NCBI GenBank assembly: GCA_004296455.1 | Contig: AP018280.1 | Location: forward strand, 2,108,001 to 2,172,000 | DNA from: Calothrix sp. NIES-4101 | GTDB lineage: Bacteria > Cyanobacteriota > Cyanobacteriia > Cyanobacteriales > Nostocaceae | Direction: 5' to 3' | DNA length: 64,000 nucleotides | Part shown: positions 1-9,250 of the stretch, in pieces | How the letters are laid out: the number at the start of each line of letters is the position of its first letter | Position numbering within the stretch: the stretch's first letter is position 1 | The notes under the pieces: model-generated | Databases searched by the model: none | What the model saw: only the letters and a program-made list of their open reading frames with translations | Told to the model about the DNA's origin: nothing | Position numbers and translations under genes: made by a program

Positions 1-503
1 AAGTTAAATCGATTACGTTCAATCCAGGGGTCGCTGACGAAAGTTTACTTGCGCTGATCGAAAGCCATTTGGAAAAAAACCCCAACCAATCGTTCAGCGA
101 CCTCTGCAAAGATGCCTTATGGCAAGCTTTGTGCGTACCAGAATCAGTACGTCCCATCCAACCAAAAACAAATGTAAATCCTGTTCCCCTCAATACAGTT
201 ACTAACAGTAGTGGGGAACCTAGAATTGCTGATTTACACCGTCAAGTTGCTGACCTTGAGGAGCGCTTTTATACTAAAGAATCCAATCGTTTGGATGCAG
301 TAGAACGCCAATTGATGCAACTAAGTCAACAAGTTGCACAGTTGGCCATTATGGTAACACAAGGTGTTAGCGTCCAAGTTTTACCAAACCAATCGTCACC
401 TTTATCTGGAGTAGCCACTAATAATATGTCTGCTCCTACAAGCCCTCCTCAAGAAGTTGACCCTGTTATCAGTCGTCTCAGTCAGCTTGTAGATGATTTT
501 TAA
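1..503 (+). CDS. ParR-like DNA-binding protein, 5' truncated by window edge
   Basis: The frame is open from base 3 of the window, so the true start lies upstream. A TTG at 69 could act as a start but sits inside the same open frame. The first ~50 visible residues (ITFNPGVADESLLALIESH, then FSDLCKDALWQALC) look like a ribbon-helix-helix strand plus helices. This is the arrangement of ParR-type centromere-binding proteins that work with an actin-like ParM. A coiled-coil-like segment (ADLHRQVADLEERF to QLMQLSQQVAQLA) and a disordered Ser/Pro-rich tail ending in VDDF follow. A strong hairpin terminator lies just downstream, so this is the last gene of its unit; a parM-like partner would be expected upstream. 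The family call is by pattern recognition only and could also be another RHH regulator. Confidence 0.55.
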   Translation, partial: VKSITFNPGVADESLLALIESHLEKNPNQSFSDLCKDALWQALCVPESVRPIQPKTNVNPVPLNTVTNSSGEPRIADLHRQVADLEERFYTKESNRLDAVERQLMQLSQQVAQLAIMVTQGVSVQVLPNQSSPLSGVATNNMSAPTSPPQEVDPVISRLSQLVDDF

Positions 504-543
504 CAATTTATCAGGGTGAGTTCTTTGTACTCTAATTTAGAAG

Positions 544-580
544 CTCCTTAATAGGATATCTATTAAGGAGTATTGTTTTA
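544..580 (+). terminator. Rho-independent terminator of the ParR-like gene
   Basis: CTCCTTAATAG (544-554) and CTATTAAGGAG (560-570) form a perfect 11-bp stem with a 5-nt loop, followed by TATTGTTTTA. It lies 41 nt after the ParR-like stop codon. Confidence 0.75.
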
Positions 581-587
581 GGTAATT

Positions 588-1078
588 AGGGCTTGCTGAA
601 AAAGTAGAGAGAATTTATCTCAGTGCATATGAACTACAAGGGCATTGAGCAATGATTAGTTGATGTTATAGATTTGACATTTTGAATAATTTCAGGCAAT
701 AATGAATTTCCAAAATATGAAATTTCCAAAAAATAGATAAAAAAATGACTATCGGCCGAATATGTGGTTGGCTTATGCTTACGATTCTGTTGTCTATACT
801 GGTTTTATTCTCTTCGTACAGCCATAGTTGTTGGCGATAAACTTCTCCAAGACCAGCAGCATTTTATATTTTTTACTTAATTTTTCCAGACTTGCTCCCA
901 CATTTATTAGCTCATCAACTCTCTTTTTCTGTACATTGTTTTCTCTGATATCAGTATCCCCTGGCTGCGGTGATGCAAGTATTTTTCCCTATTCTTGCCT
1001 TTTTTCTTGCACCTGGATATATTTCCCTGGTTTGATATCCTTGCACAGACTCCTTTTTCTCTTTTTTCAGCGAGCCCT
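588..1078 (-). mobile_element. Decayed insertion sequence (about 490 bp)
   Basis: The ends are near-perfect inverted repeats: AGGGCTTGCTGAAAAAG at 588-604 and, on the other strand, AGGGCTCGCTGAAAAAAG ending at 1078. ATT flanks both ends but is too short to count as a proven target duplication. Between the ends is a broken transposase on the minus strand. The element is far shorter than a full IS, so it is an internally deleted relic that cannot move by itself. Confidence 0.7.
746..946 (-). pseudogene. Transposase remnant (IS5/IS1182-like), frameshifted
   Basis: Minus-strand translation gives KKRVDELINVGASLEKLSKK, then after a frame change GEVYRQQLWLYEEN and IDNRIVSISQPHIRPIV. These match the order and wording of a transposase family common in cyanobacteria (YRQQ...RIVSISQPHxRPIVRGK), as I recall it. 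The frame change near 850 and missing N- and C-terminal parts show that it is dead. The plus-strand ORF across 828-1097 in the same place is a shadow. Confidence 0.65.
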
Positions 1079-1129
1079 ATTTAAACCACTTGTATAAAAT
1101 AAGAAAAAGTAGTTGCTAATAGTTGCTTG

Positions 1130-1546
1130 TTAAAACCGCGTCACATCTAACTTAATGCCTGAGTCAAGTTTTGGAACTTGAAAATACTGAATTTTTTCCC
1201 CCAATTCTGGAGTCTGATTCTTTTCTACTACCGGACATTGGCGAAAAAATGAGCCGGGATTTTTGATTATCTCATTGGGATCAATTTTGCGACAGTCTTC
1301 TTCACGAATTATAGAAATAGAACTGACTGAATCGTTCAAATTATTTGTTGTCTTGCTGCTATTATCCCAACGATTATTAATCGTTGCAGCCTCAGTTGTT
1401 AAATCAGTCGCTTGATTGTAGTGCGATGCTTCTTCTTCCAGATAATTACTTTGATTATTAATTTGGTTGGCGGATACAGATTGGTTCGAGAAAGCTACTG
1501 TGATTGTAACCATTGTCATAACTAAGGAAAGCGGCGAACATTTCAT
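1130..1546 (-). CDS. Small exported protein of unknown function
   Basis: The reading frame extends further upstream, but the ATG at 1546 begins a clean signal peptide (MKCSPLSLVMTMVTITVAFS, then NQSVSANQ), so I place the start there, giving 138 aa. The mature protein is polar and rich in Asn, Ser and Thr. Its C-terminal part (EEDCRKIDPNEIIKNPGSFF, then RQCPVV) holds two cysteines that could form a disulfide in the periplasm. I do not recognise the family. No gene is close enough to suggest an operon: the downstream side is the IS relic, and the acyltransferase gene upstream is more than 450 bp away. The Shine-Dalgarno match is weak. Confidence 0.55.
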   Translation of the reverse strand: MKCSPLSLVMTMVTITVAFSNQSVSANQINNQSNYLEEEASHYNQATDLTTEAATINNRWDNSSKTTNNLNDSVSSISIIREEDCRKIDPNEIIKNPGSFFRQCPVVEKNQTPELGEKIQYFQVPKLDSGIKLDVTRF

Positions 1547-2001
1547 AAGTAGAAACCTAAATGCGAAGTCCGGTGCTGATATATAACAACGAGTATAACC
1601 ACAGCAGAACAAAAGTGTAATGAATCTAACTATTAATCCAATGTTTTTAGTCCACACATCAATTACTTATAATTCAGTACGTGATTACAACCAAAACAGA
1701 AGAAGAGATTGTATTGCTTTACACTTCTATCGCTTGAGATTGATATTTAGTTAAATCTACTTACTTAATGTTGAATTTTGTATAGTGTTTCCCTACCTAG
1801 TAATCGCAATTCACCAAAATAGTCCAGCACGCAGATTCAATGGGGTTAAAAACTGCGATAAAAGACCACTAAAAATTATGTATTATTATCAATTAAATAA
1901 TTAATATGAACTAAGTTTTAAAAGCTATTAAGTTTGGTAAAAAAGAGTAAAATACAAGAGATTATATCTCAGTTACGAAGGAAACGCTATATTTTGTAAT
2001 T
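1547..2001. other. Intergenic region, nothing recognised
   Basis: About 450 bp of AT-rich DNA between two minus-strand genes. It should carry the promoter of the small exported protein. I see no RNA gene, clear repeat or convincing ORF. Confidence 0.5.
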
Positions 2002-2724
2002 CTAGCCCTTTAAATATGGGGGTGTTTCTACTAAAAGGTCTTTTTTCAGTTCTTTGCCGTCACGCTGTTTAATTACTTGTGCAGGAACACCCACTGCAAT
2101 TGAGAAGGGGGGAATATCTTTTGTGACAACAGAACCAGCACCAATCACACTACCTTTACCGATAGTAACTCCATCTAATATTTTGACCCCGGAACCGAAC
2201 CAACAATCATCACCAATAATAATGCCTTGACAAGTTATACCTTGAGAATTAATTGGTCGCATTGGATCTGTATAAATATGATTATTTGCAAATATGCCTG
2301 AATGTGCGGCAATTAAACAATCTTTACCAATTTTTACATGTCCAGGGCCAGCAATACAAACATAAGGGCCAATAAAAGTACCTTCACCTATACAAATAGA
2401 AGTATTATTTAGTGCCCTAATATCAACACCATAACTGAGAGAAACTTCATTTGCCAAAGAAATTCTGTTATTTTGATGTCCGCTAGCATCGAGATTAACA
2501 CCTCGTTCAATCTGTACACTATTACCGATTTGAATACAAGAAGGATTGATGAATTCAACACCGTATTGAATATAGACTGATTGGCCGATACCTGCAAAAA
2601 TAGGACGATATAGTAAATTGCGTAATTTACTACCTATAAACTTTGTAGGTATACTTCTTAACAAATTAAATAGAAGAGATTCCTTCAGGCGTGTCCATTT
2701 TGAGACATTTATTTGTTCATTCAT
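2002..2724 (-). CDS. Hexapeptide-repeat acyltransferase (sugar O-acetyltransferase type)
   Basis: 240 aa. From about residue 50 the protein is built of hexapeptide turns ([LIV]GxxxxI type) of a left-handed beta-helix. It ends in the block typical of WcaF/maltose-acetyltransferase-like enzymes: IIIGDDCWFGSGVKILDGVT, then IGKGSVIGAGSVVTKDIPPF and AVGVPAQVIKQR. Such enzymes transfer acetyl groups from acetyl-CoA to sugars in exopolysaccharide or LPS building; NHIYTD in the middle likely holds the catalytic histidine. The N-terminal ~45 residues are hydrophobic/basic and resemble those of polysaccharide-cluster members. It stands alone here, with no glycosyltransferase neighbours, so the acceptor cannot be predicted. 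Confidence 0.85.
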   Translation of the reverse strand: MNEQINVSKWTRLKESLLFNLLRSIPTKFIGSKLRNLLYRPIFAGIGQSVYIQYGVEFINPSCIQIGNSVQIERGVNLDASGHQNNRISLANEVSLSYGVDIRALNNTSICIGEGTFIGPYVCIAGPGHVKIGKDCLIAAHSGIFANNHIYTDPMRPINSQGITCQGIIIGDDCWFGSGVKILDGVTIGKGSVIGAGSVVTKDIPPFSIAVGVPAQVIKQRDGKELKKDLLVETPPYLKG

Positions 2725-4303
2725 AAGTAGATCACTAATCCTTATTTTATAGACTAAAACACAAAGCGTTTACTTGATCACAAAACACATTCTTCAGAAG
2801 GGAAGAAATTGATATATTAGCTATGAGGGCTAGATAGTATACTTGTAGTTAAATGATATATTTGTAAATATTTATCAGTAAATTTACTATGGATTAAGGC
2901 AATATTTAACTACACAAAAGCCACTTTTTTCCAACTTAATCAGACACTTGAGTGTTGAATAATCATCAAAAATTCTATTTACTGGAAATCTCAGATATTC
3001 TGTCAAGGATGCCACTATCCCTAACTTATACATCGACATAACAGGCAAAACAAAAAACAGATTTTTAGAGCATCTATTTTGAGTTTTTACTTGCTGCTAA
3101 GCACACGTAGTATATACACAACTAATAAGGAATAGTTGATATAAAAACGAAATCATTCTATCTAAAATTAATGCTGTAATCTGTTTTCTCTGTCTGAGAT
3201 TCCTACTGTCAGTAATTTCAATAAAGCAACTAACAGTTATATAAACTTAGACGTGAGTATTTAGAAACACAGTTATTTCCAAAAAAATATTAGTATGGCG
3301 ATTATCTTGAGTTAGGAGTAACGTTTCCCACTTTTGCCATATATATAGTCTAATGATTTTCTTGTCTGATTTCCAGTGACATTCCCTACACGCTAGGGTG
3401 GAGCGTCACCAACTTCAGCCATCACATTAAAATCTACCATCGGAGCAAACAAGTAAATACTTCCCCGATTGCTGTATCGGCTCATTTGCAAGCTACTTGT
3501 GAATTGTGTAGATTGTGCCTTGGCAACCATGATTTACTGAGCTTGTTTACGTTTTCACCAAATTGCCTCTATATCAAAAGCAAACGGCTTACATCTCTTA
3601 TTAAACAATCAAATGGTAAACTATTTTTAAATTCGTGATATCTTTTTTCTTCATAATTATGAAGATTTTATGAAGTTTTATATGGGTATGCAGTAAAAAT
3701 ACGGTAAATATTGTATTGCAGTGTAAAATCTATAATTTTATTTTTTAAGAAGCTATCTTTTTCTGAAGACATACATACCTCTCAATCTTGCTAAACTCTT
3801 TCATATAAGCCATTGAATAAAGTATTTCTTGACAGATGTACAGCAGAATAAAATTTATACGTAGCTTTAAAAGTTGTATTTTTTACTTTATTCACCTGTA
3901 TCAAGAAAATCCTAAATATTTCGCTGATTGGCTGATGTACAAGATTAATTTGTGAGATTTACACAGAGCTATAATTGTGTTAGCGATTGGCACAAAATAA
4001 AACTAGTGCTTCGCTAAGCTAAAACTGCTGGGTTGAGATTGATTGAGAGAATTATATCCCTGTAAGTTGCTTTGATTGACTCCTCCAAGTATGGCAATCC
4101 TAAATCAATTGGGAGAAAAAAAGCTCCAACGATATAAATACGTACTTTTAAGCTGCGTATTTTCTTATGCTTCATTCTGGATTGTCATACTATATATCAA
4201 TCTTAAGTAATTCAAAGATAAAAATAATACTTTGAGCCTACTGTACAAGTTTAAATTGATGTAATCGAATTGATAGGAAATTATCACACGGATAAGAGGA
4301 CAA
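2725..4303. other. 1.58-kb gene-poor AT-rich region
   Basis: Neither strand has an ORF over 60 codons that looks real. The only item of note is a possible 45-aa ORF at 3393-3530 on the minus strand. The 4000-4300 part should hold the promoter of the following membrane protein gene. No tRNA, CRISPR or IS end was recognised. Confidence 0.5.
3393..3530 (-). CDS. Possible small ORF, 45 aa, unknown
   Basis: An ATG at 3530 opens a 45-codon frame ending in TAG at 3393: MVAKAQSTQFTSSLQMSRYS, then NRGSIYLFAPMVDFNVM and AEVGDAPP. Local base composition is clearly less AT-rich than the surrounding 1.5 kb, and codon use looks normal for this genome. No good Shine-Dalgarno is seen. The end of the ORF overlaps an imperfect inverted repeat (GTGAC at 3376-3380 and GTCAC at 3405-3409). 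I recognise no family. It may be a real small protein, a decayed gene tail or chance. Confidence 0.35.
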   Translation of the reverse strand: MVAKAQSTQFTSSLQMSRYSNRGSIYLFAPMVDFNVMAEVGDAPP

Positions 4304-4891
4304 GTGATTGATAAATTAAATAGTAGTATTGGACAGATAAAAGATTCATTTGCTCAAGGCTTACAAGTCGTAGAACAAATGAAACAATCAACATCAGTAG
4401 CAATTCAAGCCTCTGTGAGTTCACCTCTAAATGATTTGCTACTCCAACATCCTGCTTTAGTTCAAATTTTTAAATTTATTGGCTGGGTGCTAAATCATCC
4501 TATAGGTGGTATTTTTATTATTTTATTGGTGATTGCTGTAATTTGGAGTATTATTCGTGCGATTGTACGCTTGATTGAAGCTGCAAGCTTATCTATTTTA
4601 AAGACACCTCTGAAATTTATTTGGCTTTTTATTAAGTATATTGGAAAATTATTGAGCAATTTCACCATTATTAGTTGGACGAAATTCCAAGATGTCCATA
4701 ATCGAGAAATTTCATCTTTAGCAGATATTAATTCTGAATTAATAGAAAATAATCAATGTCCTCGTCAACATCAAAGGCTAGCGGAAATTTCCAGCAGATT
4801 AGCCGAGATTCAAAGAGAACAAAATACTCTGTTACAAGAAGCCTCTGAATTGATAATTTCTGGGAAATTAGATAATATGATTCCAAAATAG
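4304..4891 (+). CDS. Membrane protein of unknown function with C-terminal coiled coil
   Basis: 195 aa starting at GTG, with AAGAGG well placed upstream. The N-terminal ~45 residues are amphipathic. A strong transmembrane helix (about 63-86, HPIGGIFIILLVIAVIWSII) is followed by a second hydrophobic stretch (about 100-125). The C-terminal ~45 residues (LAEISSRLAEIQREQNTLLQ) form a likely coiled coil exposed to one side of the membrane. No enzyme motif is visible and the family is not recognised. The gene is convergent with the FAD oxidoreductase (24-bp gap), so the two are not co-transcribed. Confidence 0.7.
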   Translation: MIDKLNSSIGQIKDSFAQGLQVVEQMKQSTSVAIQASVSSPLNDLLLQHPALVQIFKFIGWVLNHPIGGIFIILLVIAVIWSIIRAIVRLIEAASLSILKTPLKFIWLFIKYIGKLLSNFTIISWTKFQDVHNREISSLADINSELIENNQCPRQHQRLAEISSRLAEIQREQNTLLQEASELIISGKLDNMIPK

Positions 4892-4914
4892 TTCTATAAA
4901 TTACTAAAAATAAC

Positions 4915-6111
4915 TTATCTTGAAAAGCGGCTTGGAGATAACTGATGAATAATTTCATCATCATTCCCTAATATAAAGTGAGCAAATCGTTGTGCTAATG
5001 GAGGTACAAATACTAAAGGATTGCTAAAACCTGAGAATATATGAATATTTTTTTGCCCTGGAATTGCGCCAATTAGAGGAAGACTATCTTGACTAAAAGC
5101 AACTAAACAATGATGCCAATTAGCTGATAAATTGGCTAGTTTAGGTAGAATTTGAGAAAGATGCGATCGCAACCATTTTTCGCTTTTTTCAGAGTTTATT
5201 TCCGCATTTGTATTAGTTAAAATTTGACTAATTTGTCCTAGTCTTAATCGCCCATCTAAAAATTGGACTGCCCCTGTATCTAATATTGTATTATTTACCA
5301 TATTTTCTATCTCATTTTCATTATTATGAGACCATATTTCATCATTTTTAATGGCATCAATTTCTAATTGAAAACGTTGTAATACCGCCGGCATAACTAA
5401 GGTATTTAGTTTAATATCAGTTGGTGGGGTTTCTAATATCTCAGCATGAGTGAAATAGACTGGAATAGAAATACCTGATTGCTTTAATAAATCTCGACTA
5501 ATTCCACCAGCACAAATCGCAATATTTGCAGATTGGTATATGTCAGTACTTGTTTGTACTGTAGTTGATGTCTCGAAAGAATTAACTTGCAAAACCTGGC
5601 AAATTTCCATTTCTCCAGCTAAACGTAAAAAAGCTTGGATATAAGCTTGTGCTGTTTTTTCGGGTTGGATATGTCCATGTTTAACAGTTAAAGCACCCGA
5701 TATTGCATGTTGATTTAATAAAGGTTCTAATGCACATGCTTCTTGAATAGAAAGTAACTTTGGTGGTTTGGCAAAGTGCTTGTATAACTGAAAAATTGTT
5801 TCTGGTTCATTTTCAGTGTCTATAGTTAATAATAAATCCAACTCACGAAACTCAATATCAGCATCCAACTCTGACGATAAAATTCCATAGCGTGCCCTTC
5901 CTTCATCGCATAGTTGACGAGTTAACACCGTACTTCCAGCCCAAAATGCTAAACCACCGTAACTGTAGCGAGTAGCATTATCAGGCTGAATATTTTGTTC
6001 TAACAAGAGTACCTTATAGCCTTTTTTAGCCATTTCGTAAGCCAGTGCTGCACCTGTAAATCCTGCACCCACAACTATCCAATCGTAACTTTTTGGCATT
6101 TTAATGCTCAC
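4915..6111 (-). CDS. FAD-dependent oxidoreductase, DAO (D-amino acid oxidase-like) family
   Basis: 398 aa. The N-terminus has the dinucleotide-binding fold: DWIVVGAGFTGAALAYEMAK (GxGxxG), then a beta strand ending in LLLEQN, where the Glu binds the FAD ribose. A second FAD-contact segment near the C-terminus (IHIFSGFSNPLVFVPPLAQR) is typical of the glycine oxidase/DadA superfamily. Such enzymes oxidise amino or imino acids or related amines, passing electrons to oxygen or the respiratory chain. The substrate cannot be told from sequence. No partner gene lies next to it. Length and ends fit the family. Confidence 0.85.
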   Translation of the reverse strand: MSIKMPKSYDWIVVGAGFTGAALAYEMAKKGYKVLLLEQNIQPDNATRYSYGGLAFWAGSTVLTRQLCDEGRARYGILSSELDADIEFRELDLLLTIDTENEPETIFQLYKHFAKPPKLLSIQEACALEPLLNQHAISGALTVKHGHIQPEKTAQAYIQAFLRLAGEMEICQVLQVNSFETSTTVQTSTDIYQSANIAICAGGISRDLLKQSGISIPVYFTHAEILETPPTDIKLNTLVMPAVLQRFQLEIDAIKNDEIWSHNNENEIENMVNNTILDTGAVQFLDGRLRLGQISQILTNTNAEINSEKSEKWLRSHLSQILPKLANLSANWHHCLVAFSQDSLPLIGAIPGQKNIHIFSGFSNPLVFVPPLAQRFAHFILGNDDEIIHQLSPSRFSR

Positions 6112-6178
6112 TGCGATCGCAATACATCTAAAATTTATTGTAGAGGCTATGGGTGAGCAGCAGTATTAATTAACTAAA

Positions 6179-6376
6179 TTAACTTTCCGAATTTATTGCT
6201 TTATTTTTACTCCTGGGAAAACTGATAACAGCAATAATTAGTAGCAAGAAAATGAATGCTATTAGAGCTGTCTTTAAAATAAATTCCGTGAGAGAATAAT
6301 CAGGACTAAGTAAAATTACGCATACTACCAATGACAAGTCCTTTAGAGAGAATAGAGTCACACCCACAGGAAGCAA
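6179..6376 (-). CDS. Doubtful small membrane ORF
   Basis: Up to 65 aa, with one clear membrane helix near the end (ILKTALIAFIFLLLIIAVIS) and a basic-polar tail. There is no ATG: the starts available are TTG at 6376 or nearby GTG codons, and no ribosome site is evident. It lies just upstream of the FAD oxidoreductase gene on the same strand. It may be a real short membrane protein or the remnant of one. Confidence 0.25.
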   Translation of the reverse strand: MLPVGVTLFSLKDLSLVVCVILLSPDYSLTEFILKTALIAFIFLLLIIAVISFPRSKNKAINSES

Positions 6377-6784
6377 AGCGATTGATTGGGATTAGCGCTC
6401 TTTTATGTCTCTGGCGGGAGAAAAATATATAGATTTTTAAAATTATTTCAGTTTTTAAAGAAAATATACCTTTCAGAGCGCTTTTTGAGGCACAGAGAGT
6501 CAATATATATTATAAAAAGATACATAGAATAGCCTTATACCATTTCACTAAAATCGTGAAACATATCCAAATTCTGAAACCCTTGTAAAATCAGGATTTA
6601 TTAATTGCGAATTGCGAATTGCGAATTGTGAATTGGTATTACAGGTGACATGATTTATCACTTAATCTGTAAAGCAGAAAAAGCCTACGTGAATATTTGT
6701 AGACTGAATTGGTAGCGTGCGTTGTATTCGACACACATCAATAGTGAATGACTGAAAATTTGTGATTTAAACACAGGCTTGTTT
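6377..6784. other. Intergenic flank of the IS701-type element
   Basis: 408 bp without a credible gene. It contains a short tandem heptamer repeat (6603-6636) and should contain the left end of the IS701-type element. I could not identify matching terminal inverted repeats with confidence. Confidence 0.4.
6603..6636. repeat. Short tandem heptamer repeat (STRR)
   Basis: Almost five copies of AATTGCG: three perfect, one AATTGTG, one partial AATTGG. Heptamer STRRs of this type are well known in filamentous cyanobacteria. Confidence 0.85.
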
Positions 6785-8086
6785 TTATCCAGAATCCACA
6801 GGTATATAACCTTGAAATAGGTTCATGATTTCTAGAATTTTCTGAAATCCTAAAAGCAAGTTTTTATTAATAAAGACTGCTAACCAAGGCTGAATTAAAT
6901 TCCAGAAAATATATGGCTGAACAATTAATCTTAAATTGTTTAATGTTGATTTCCACCCTCTTTTATAATCCCACCACTTGTGCTTACTAAAATCTGATGG
7001 CTCTGGGGCATTTCCCTCGGGTGATTGCTTATCATATGATTCATTTCTTGCTTGCGCCTGTAAACTTACAAAAAAATAAACGCTCATAACAATTTCCCAC
7101 CATTTATCTATTTGGTGGTATTGTGTAAGTCTAAAATCTGCCCAACCCAGTTCATTTTTACCTTGTTTAAAAGCATATTCTACCCAATTGCGAAATCCAT
7201 ATAAATTTCCTAATTGTTCTGCTACCTCGCCTTTTAAATCTGTTTTAACATACCAAGTCTGATTTTTTTGCAACTTTTCTGGGTCGCTGGTAATCCGCCA
7301 ATATGTTTCTGGTTTGGATTCGCTAAAAATTATTTGTTGTATATATCTTTTTTCGGATTTTCCATCACTAAATACACGTTCAAATTCCTGCCAATCACTA
7401 TATATGGCTGTTTGCAGAGGTGATGCTAATTCTCTATTATTACTTCTAATCGCTAGTAGATAGTGCTTGTTATATTTTGATAAGGTTGAGACAAATGTTG
7501 GACTTTCACCATAAAGACTATCTGCTAAAACCAAATCAAAGTTAAATCCTAATTCAATGAGTGTTTCAATTATTTCTACAGCCAACTGAGGTTTAGTTTT
7601 ATATGCTTCTCCTTCTTTAAGTGTTTTTCTTGGTTTAAAGACTAGAAATATTAAAGGAAACGTTAAGTCTCCTAAGACTCCATAAGCATTAACTGAAACC
7701 ATCCCATTATCAACTTTACCTAAGTTCCCAATATATTGTCTTGCCACATAGTCTGTATGGTTTCCTTTCTTTTTATCTCCGGTTTCATCGATTACCAACT
7801 TAAATGCACGTCCATTTAACATTTTTAATGTCAGTTCTAATCTTCTATTTCTTAAATCCACTATTGACCAAGGTGAATTTGTCAGAAAATTTTGTAGTGG
7901 TTGTGCATCATGTAAACCTACAGCCTTTGCTATTTCTGGTAAGGATTTACGTTTAATCTCAGACAAAATTCCTACGTGAAGATATTTGAAATTCTCGAAT
8001 GTCCTCACTTCTGGGAATAAGTCCTTATATTCATCGCAGTATTGGTCTACTACGGTGATGGTTGCGGTAGCTTGTCTTGGAAACAA
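6785..8086 (-). CDS. IS701-type DDE transposase, intact
   Basis: 433 aa. DDE catalytic residues fit the IS4/IS701 superfamily: D100 in LVIDETGDKKKGNH, D189 in LVLADSLYGE, and E303 within GFRNWVEYAFKQGKNELGW, which has the E-(6)-K spacing to K310. The length (about 430 aa) is that of complete IS701 transposases and no stop or frameshift is seen, so it may be active. It starts at an ATG about 100 bp before the next IS remnant. Terminal inverted repeats and target duplication could not be resolved by eye. Confidence 0.9.
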   Translation of the reverse strand: MFPRQATATITVVDQYCDEYKDLFPEVRTFENFKYLHVGILSEIKRKSLPEIAKAVGLHDAQPLQNFLTNSPWSIVDLRNRRLELTLKMLNGRAFKLVIDETGDKKKGNHTDYVARQYIGNLGKVDNGMVSVNAYGVLGDLTFPLIFLVFKPRKTLKEGEAYKTKPQLAVEIIETLIELGFNFDLVLADSLYGESPTFVSTLSKYNKHYLLAIRSNNRELASPLQTAIYSDWQEFERVFSDGKSEKRYIQQIIFSESKPETYWRITSDPEKLQKNQTWYVKTDLKGEVAEQLGNLYGFRNWVEYAFKQGKNELGWADFRLTQYHQIDKWWEIVMSVYFFVSLQAQARNESYDKQSPEGNAPEPSDFSKHKWWDYKRGWKSTLNNLRLIVQPYIFWNLIQPWLAVFINKNLLLGFQKILEIMNLFQGYIPVDSG

Positions 8087-8183
8087 TCTAACACCCTTAC
8101 AAAGTTAAAGTAACAATAGGCTTATTATACTCCTGCGAGAGTAATAAAAAAGCGTTAGATATGAGGATTTTATTTCATTAGTA

Positions 8184-8318
8184 ATGTTAGCAGAACAAAG
8201 GCACATAGAGAAACAAGCAGAAATTGAAAAAAACAAGATTCGTTTAATTGCTCCTGGAGGAGGAAGGAGCGCAGAAATGACAGTAAAACAAGGAATATGT
8301 CTTTGTTTAGTATATTAG
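8184..8318 (+). pseudogene. 5' fragment of an IS5-type transposase gene
   Basis: 44 codons: MLAEQRHIEKQAEIEKNKIR, then LIAPGGGRSAEMTVKQ and GICLCLVY, then a stop. This is the N-terminal part of the same transposase found on the minus strand at 8492-9253. Bases 8245-8316 are identical to the reverse complement of 9179-9250. The homology stops abruptly after 8316. It is a broken end piece, not a gene. Confidence 0.75.
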
Positions 8319-9250
8319 ACTTATCTACGAAAGATAAAGTGCTTGCAGTAAAAGCTTCTTAGATACAAAGGTACACTTGTACTGTTTTGAGTGTCAAACG
8401 TAAAAATGAGGTTTCTGGGGTTTAAAAACAAAAATATTAAAAGTTGGGAAAAACATAGCTCTATTTTCAAGTAAATGTGGATGGATAAAGCTCAAAGATT
8501 ATCACTTAAGATCAAAGAAGAATTTAGATGTAATCTAACTAAACCGCATACTGCCATTATTACGTGGTTGTAACGATGTCTAGCTAGGCGAAATCTGTCA
8601 CTAGCAACGTGAAAAGTTTTAACTCGACAAATCAGATGCTCAACACCAATTCGTAAGGAGGATAACTGTTTATTTTCCTCTTTTTTTGCTTCGCAAAGCT
8701 CTGCCTTTTTTGGTTTCTTATGAGGTGTTGTAATCAGTTCTTCTCCAATGTAAGCTTTATCTCCTAAAAATCTTTGTCTTTTATCTAGTTTATCTCGATG
8801 ATTTCTAAATAATTTAATATCACTTATCTTGCCAAAATGCCCTATGCAAATATCAACAATATCTTTACCTCCTGGCATCACTATAAACTGATTTTTAATT
8901 GTGTGCATTTTTTTCTTCCCTGAGTAATACTTTTTTTGCTCTTGATAATCACCAGGTCTCTCTATTGCTTGCTCTGCACTGTCTACTATTAATTCATACT
9001 CGCATAATTTTTCACAGAGTGCTTGGTATTTTTCACTATCATTTTCTACTTCTTCCATTTGAGAAGCAGGTAAAATTTCAAGGGAGAATTTCCACCCAAT
9101 AATTAAATGTCTTATTTGCTTTGCTTCTTGAGACGCTGAATAGTAATCCTAGTATTTCAAATGTCGGCTTTTGTCTCAAATATACTAAACAAAGACATAT
9201 TCCTTGTTTTACTGTCATTTCTGCGCTCCTTCCTCCTCCAGGAGCAATTA
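8245..9250. repeat. Perfect 72-bp inverted repeat (8245-8316 and 9179-9250)
   Basis: The two arms are exact reverse complements over 72 bp, 862 bp apart. Both encode the LIAPGGGRSAEMTVKQGICL segment of an IS5-type transposase. The perfect identity implies a recent duplication-inversion, or two very recent copies of the same IS. Confidence 0.9.

Noticed and set aside
828-1097. 89-codon plus-strand ORF
   Set aside because: Lies inside the IS relic, opposite strand to a recognisable broken transposase; low-complexity Phe/Ser/Leu-rich translation typical of a shadow.
6306-6503. 65-codon minus-strand ORF
   Set aside because: Overlaps the other doubtful ORF in a different frame, with no domain or plausible start signal.
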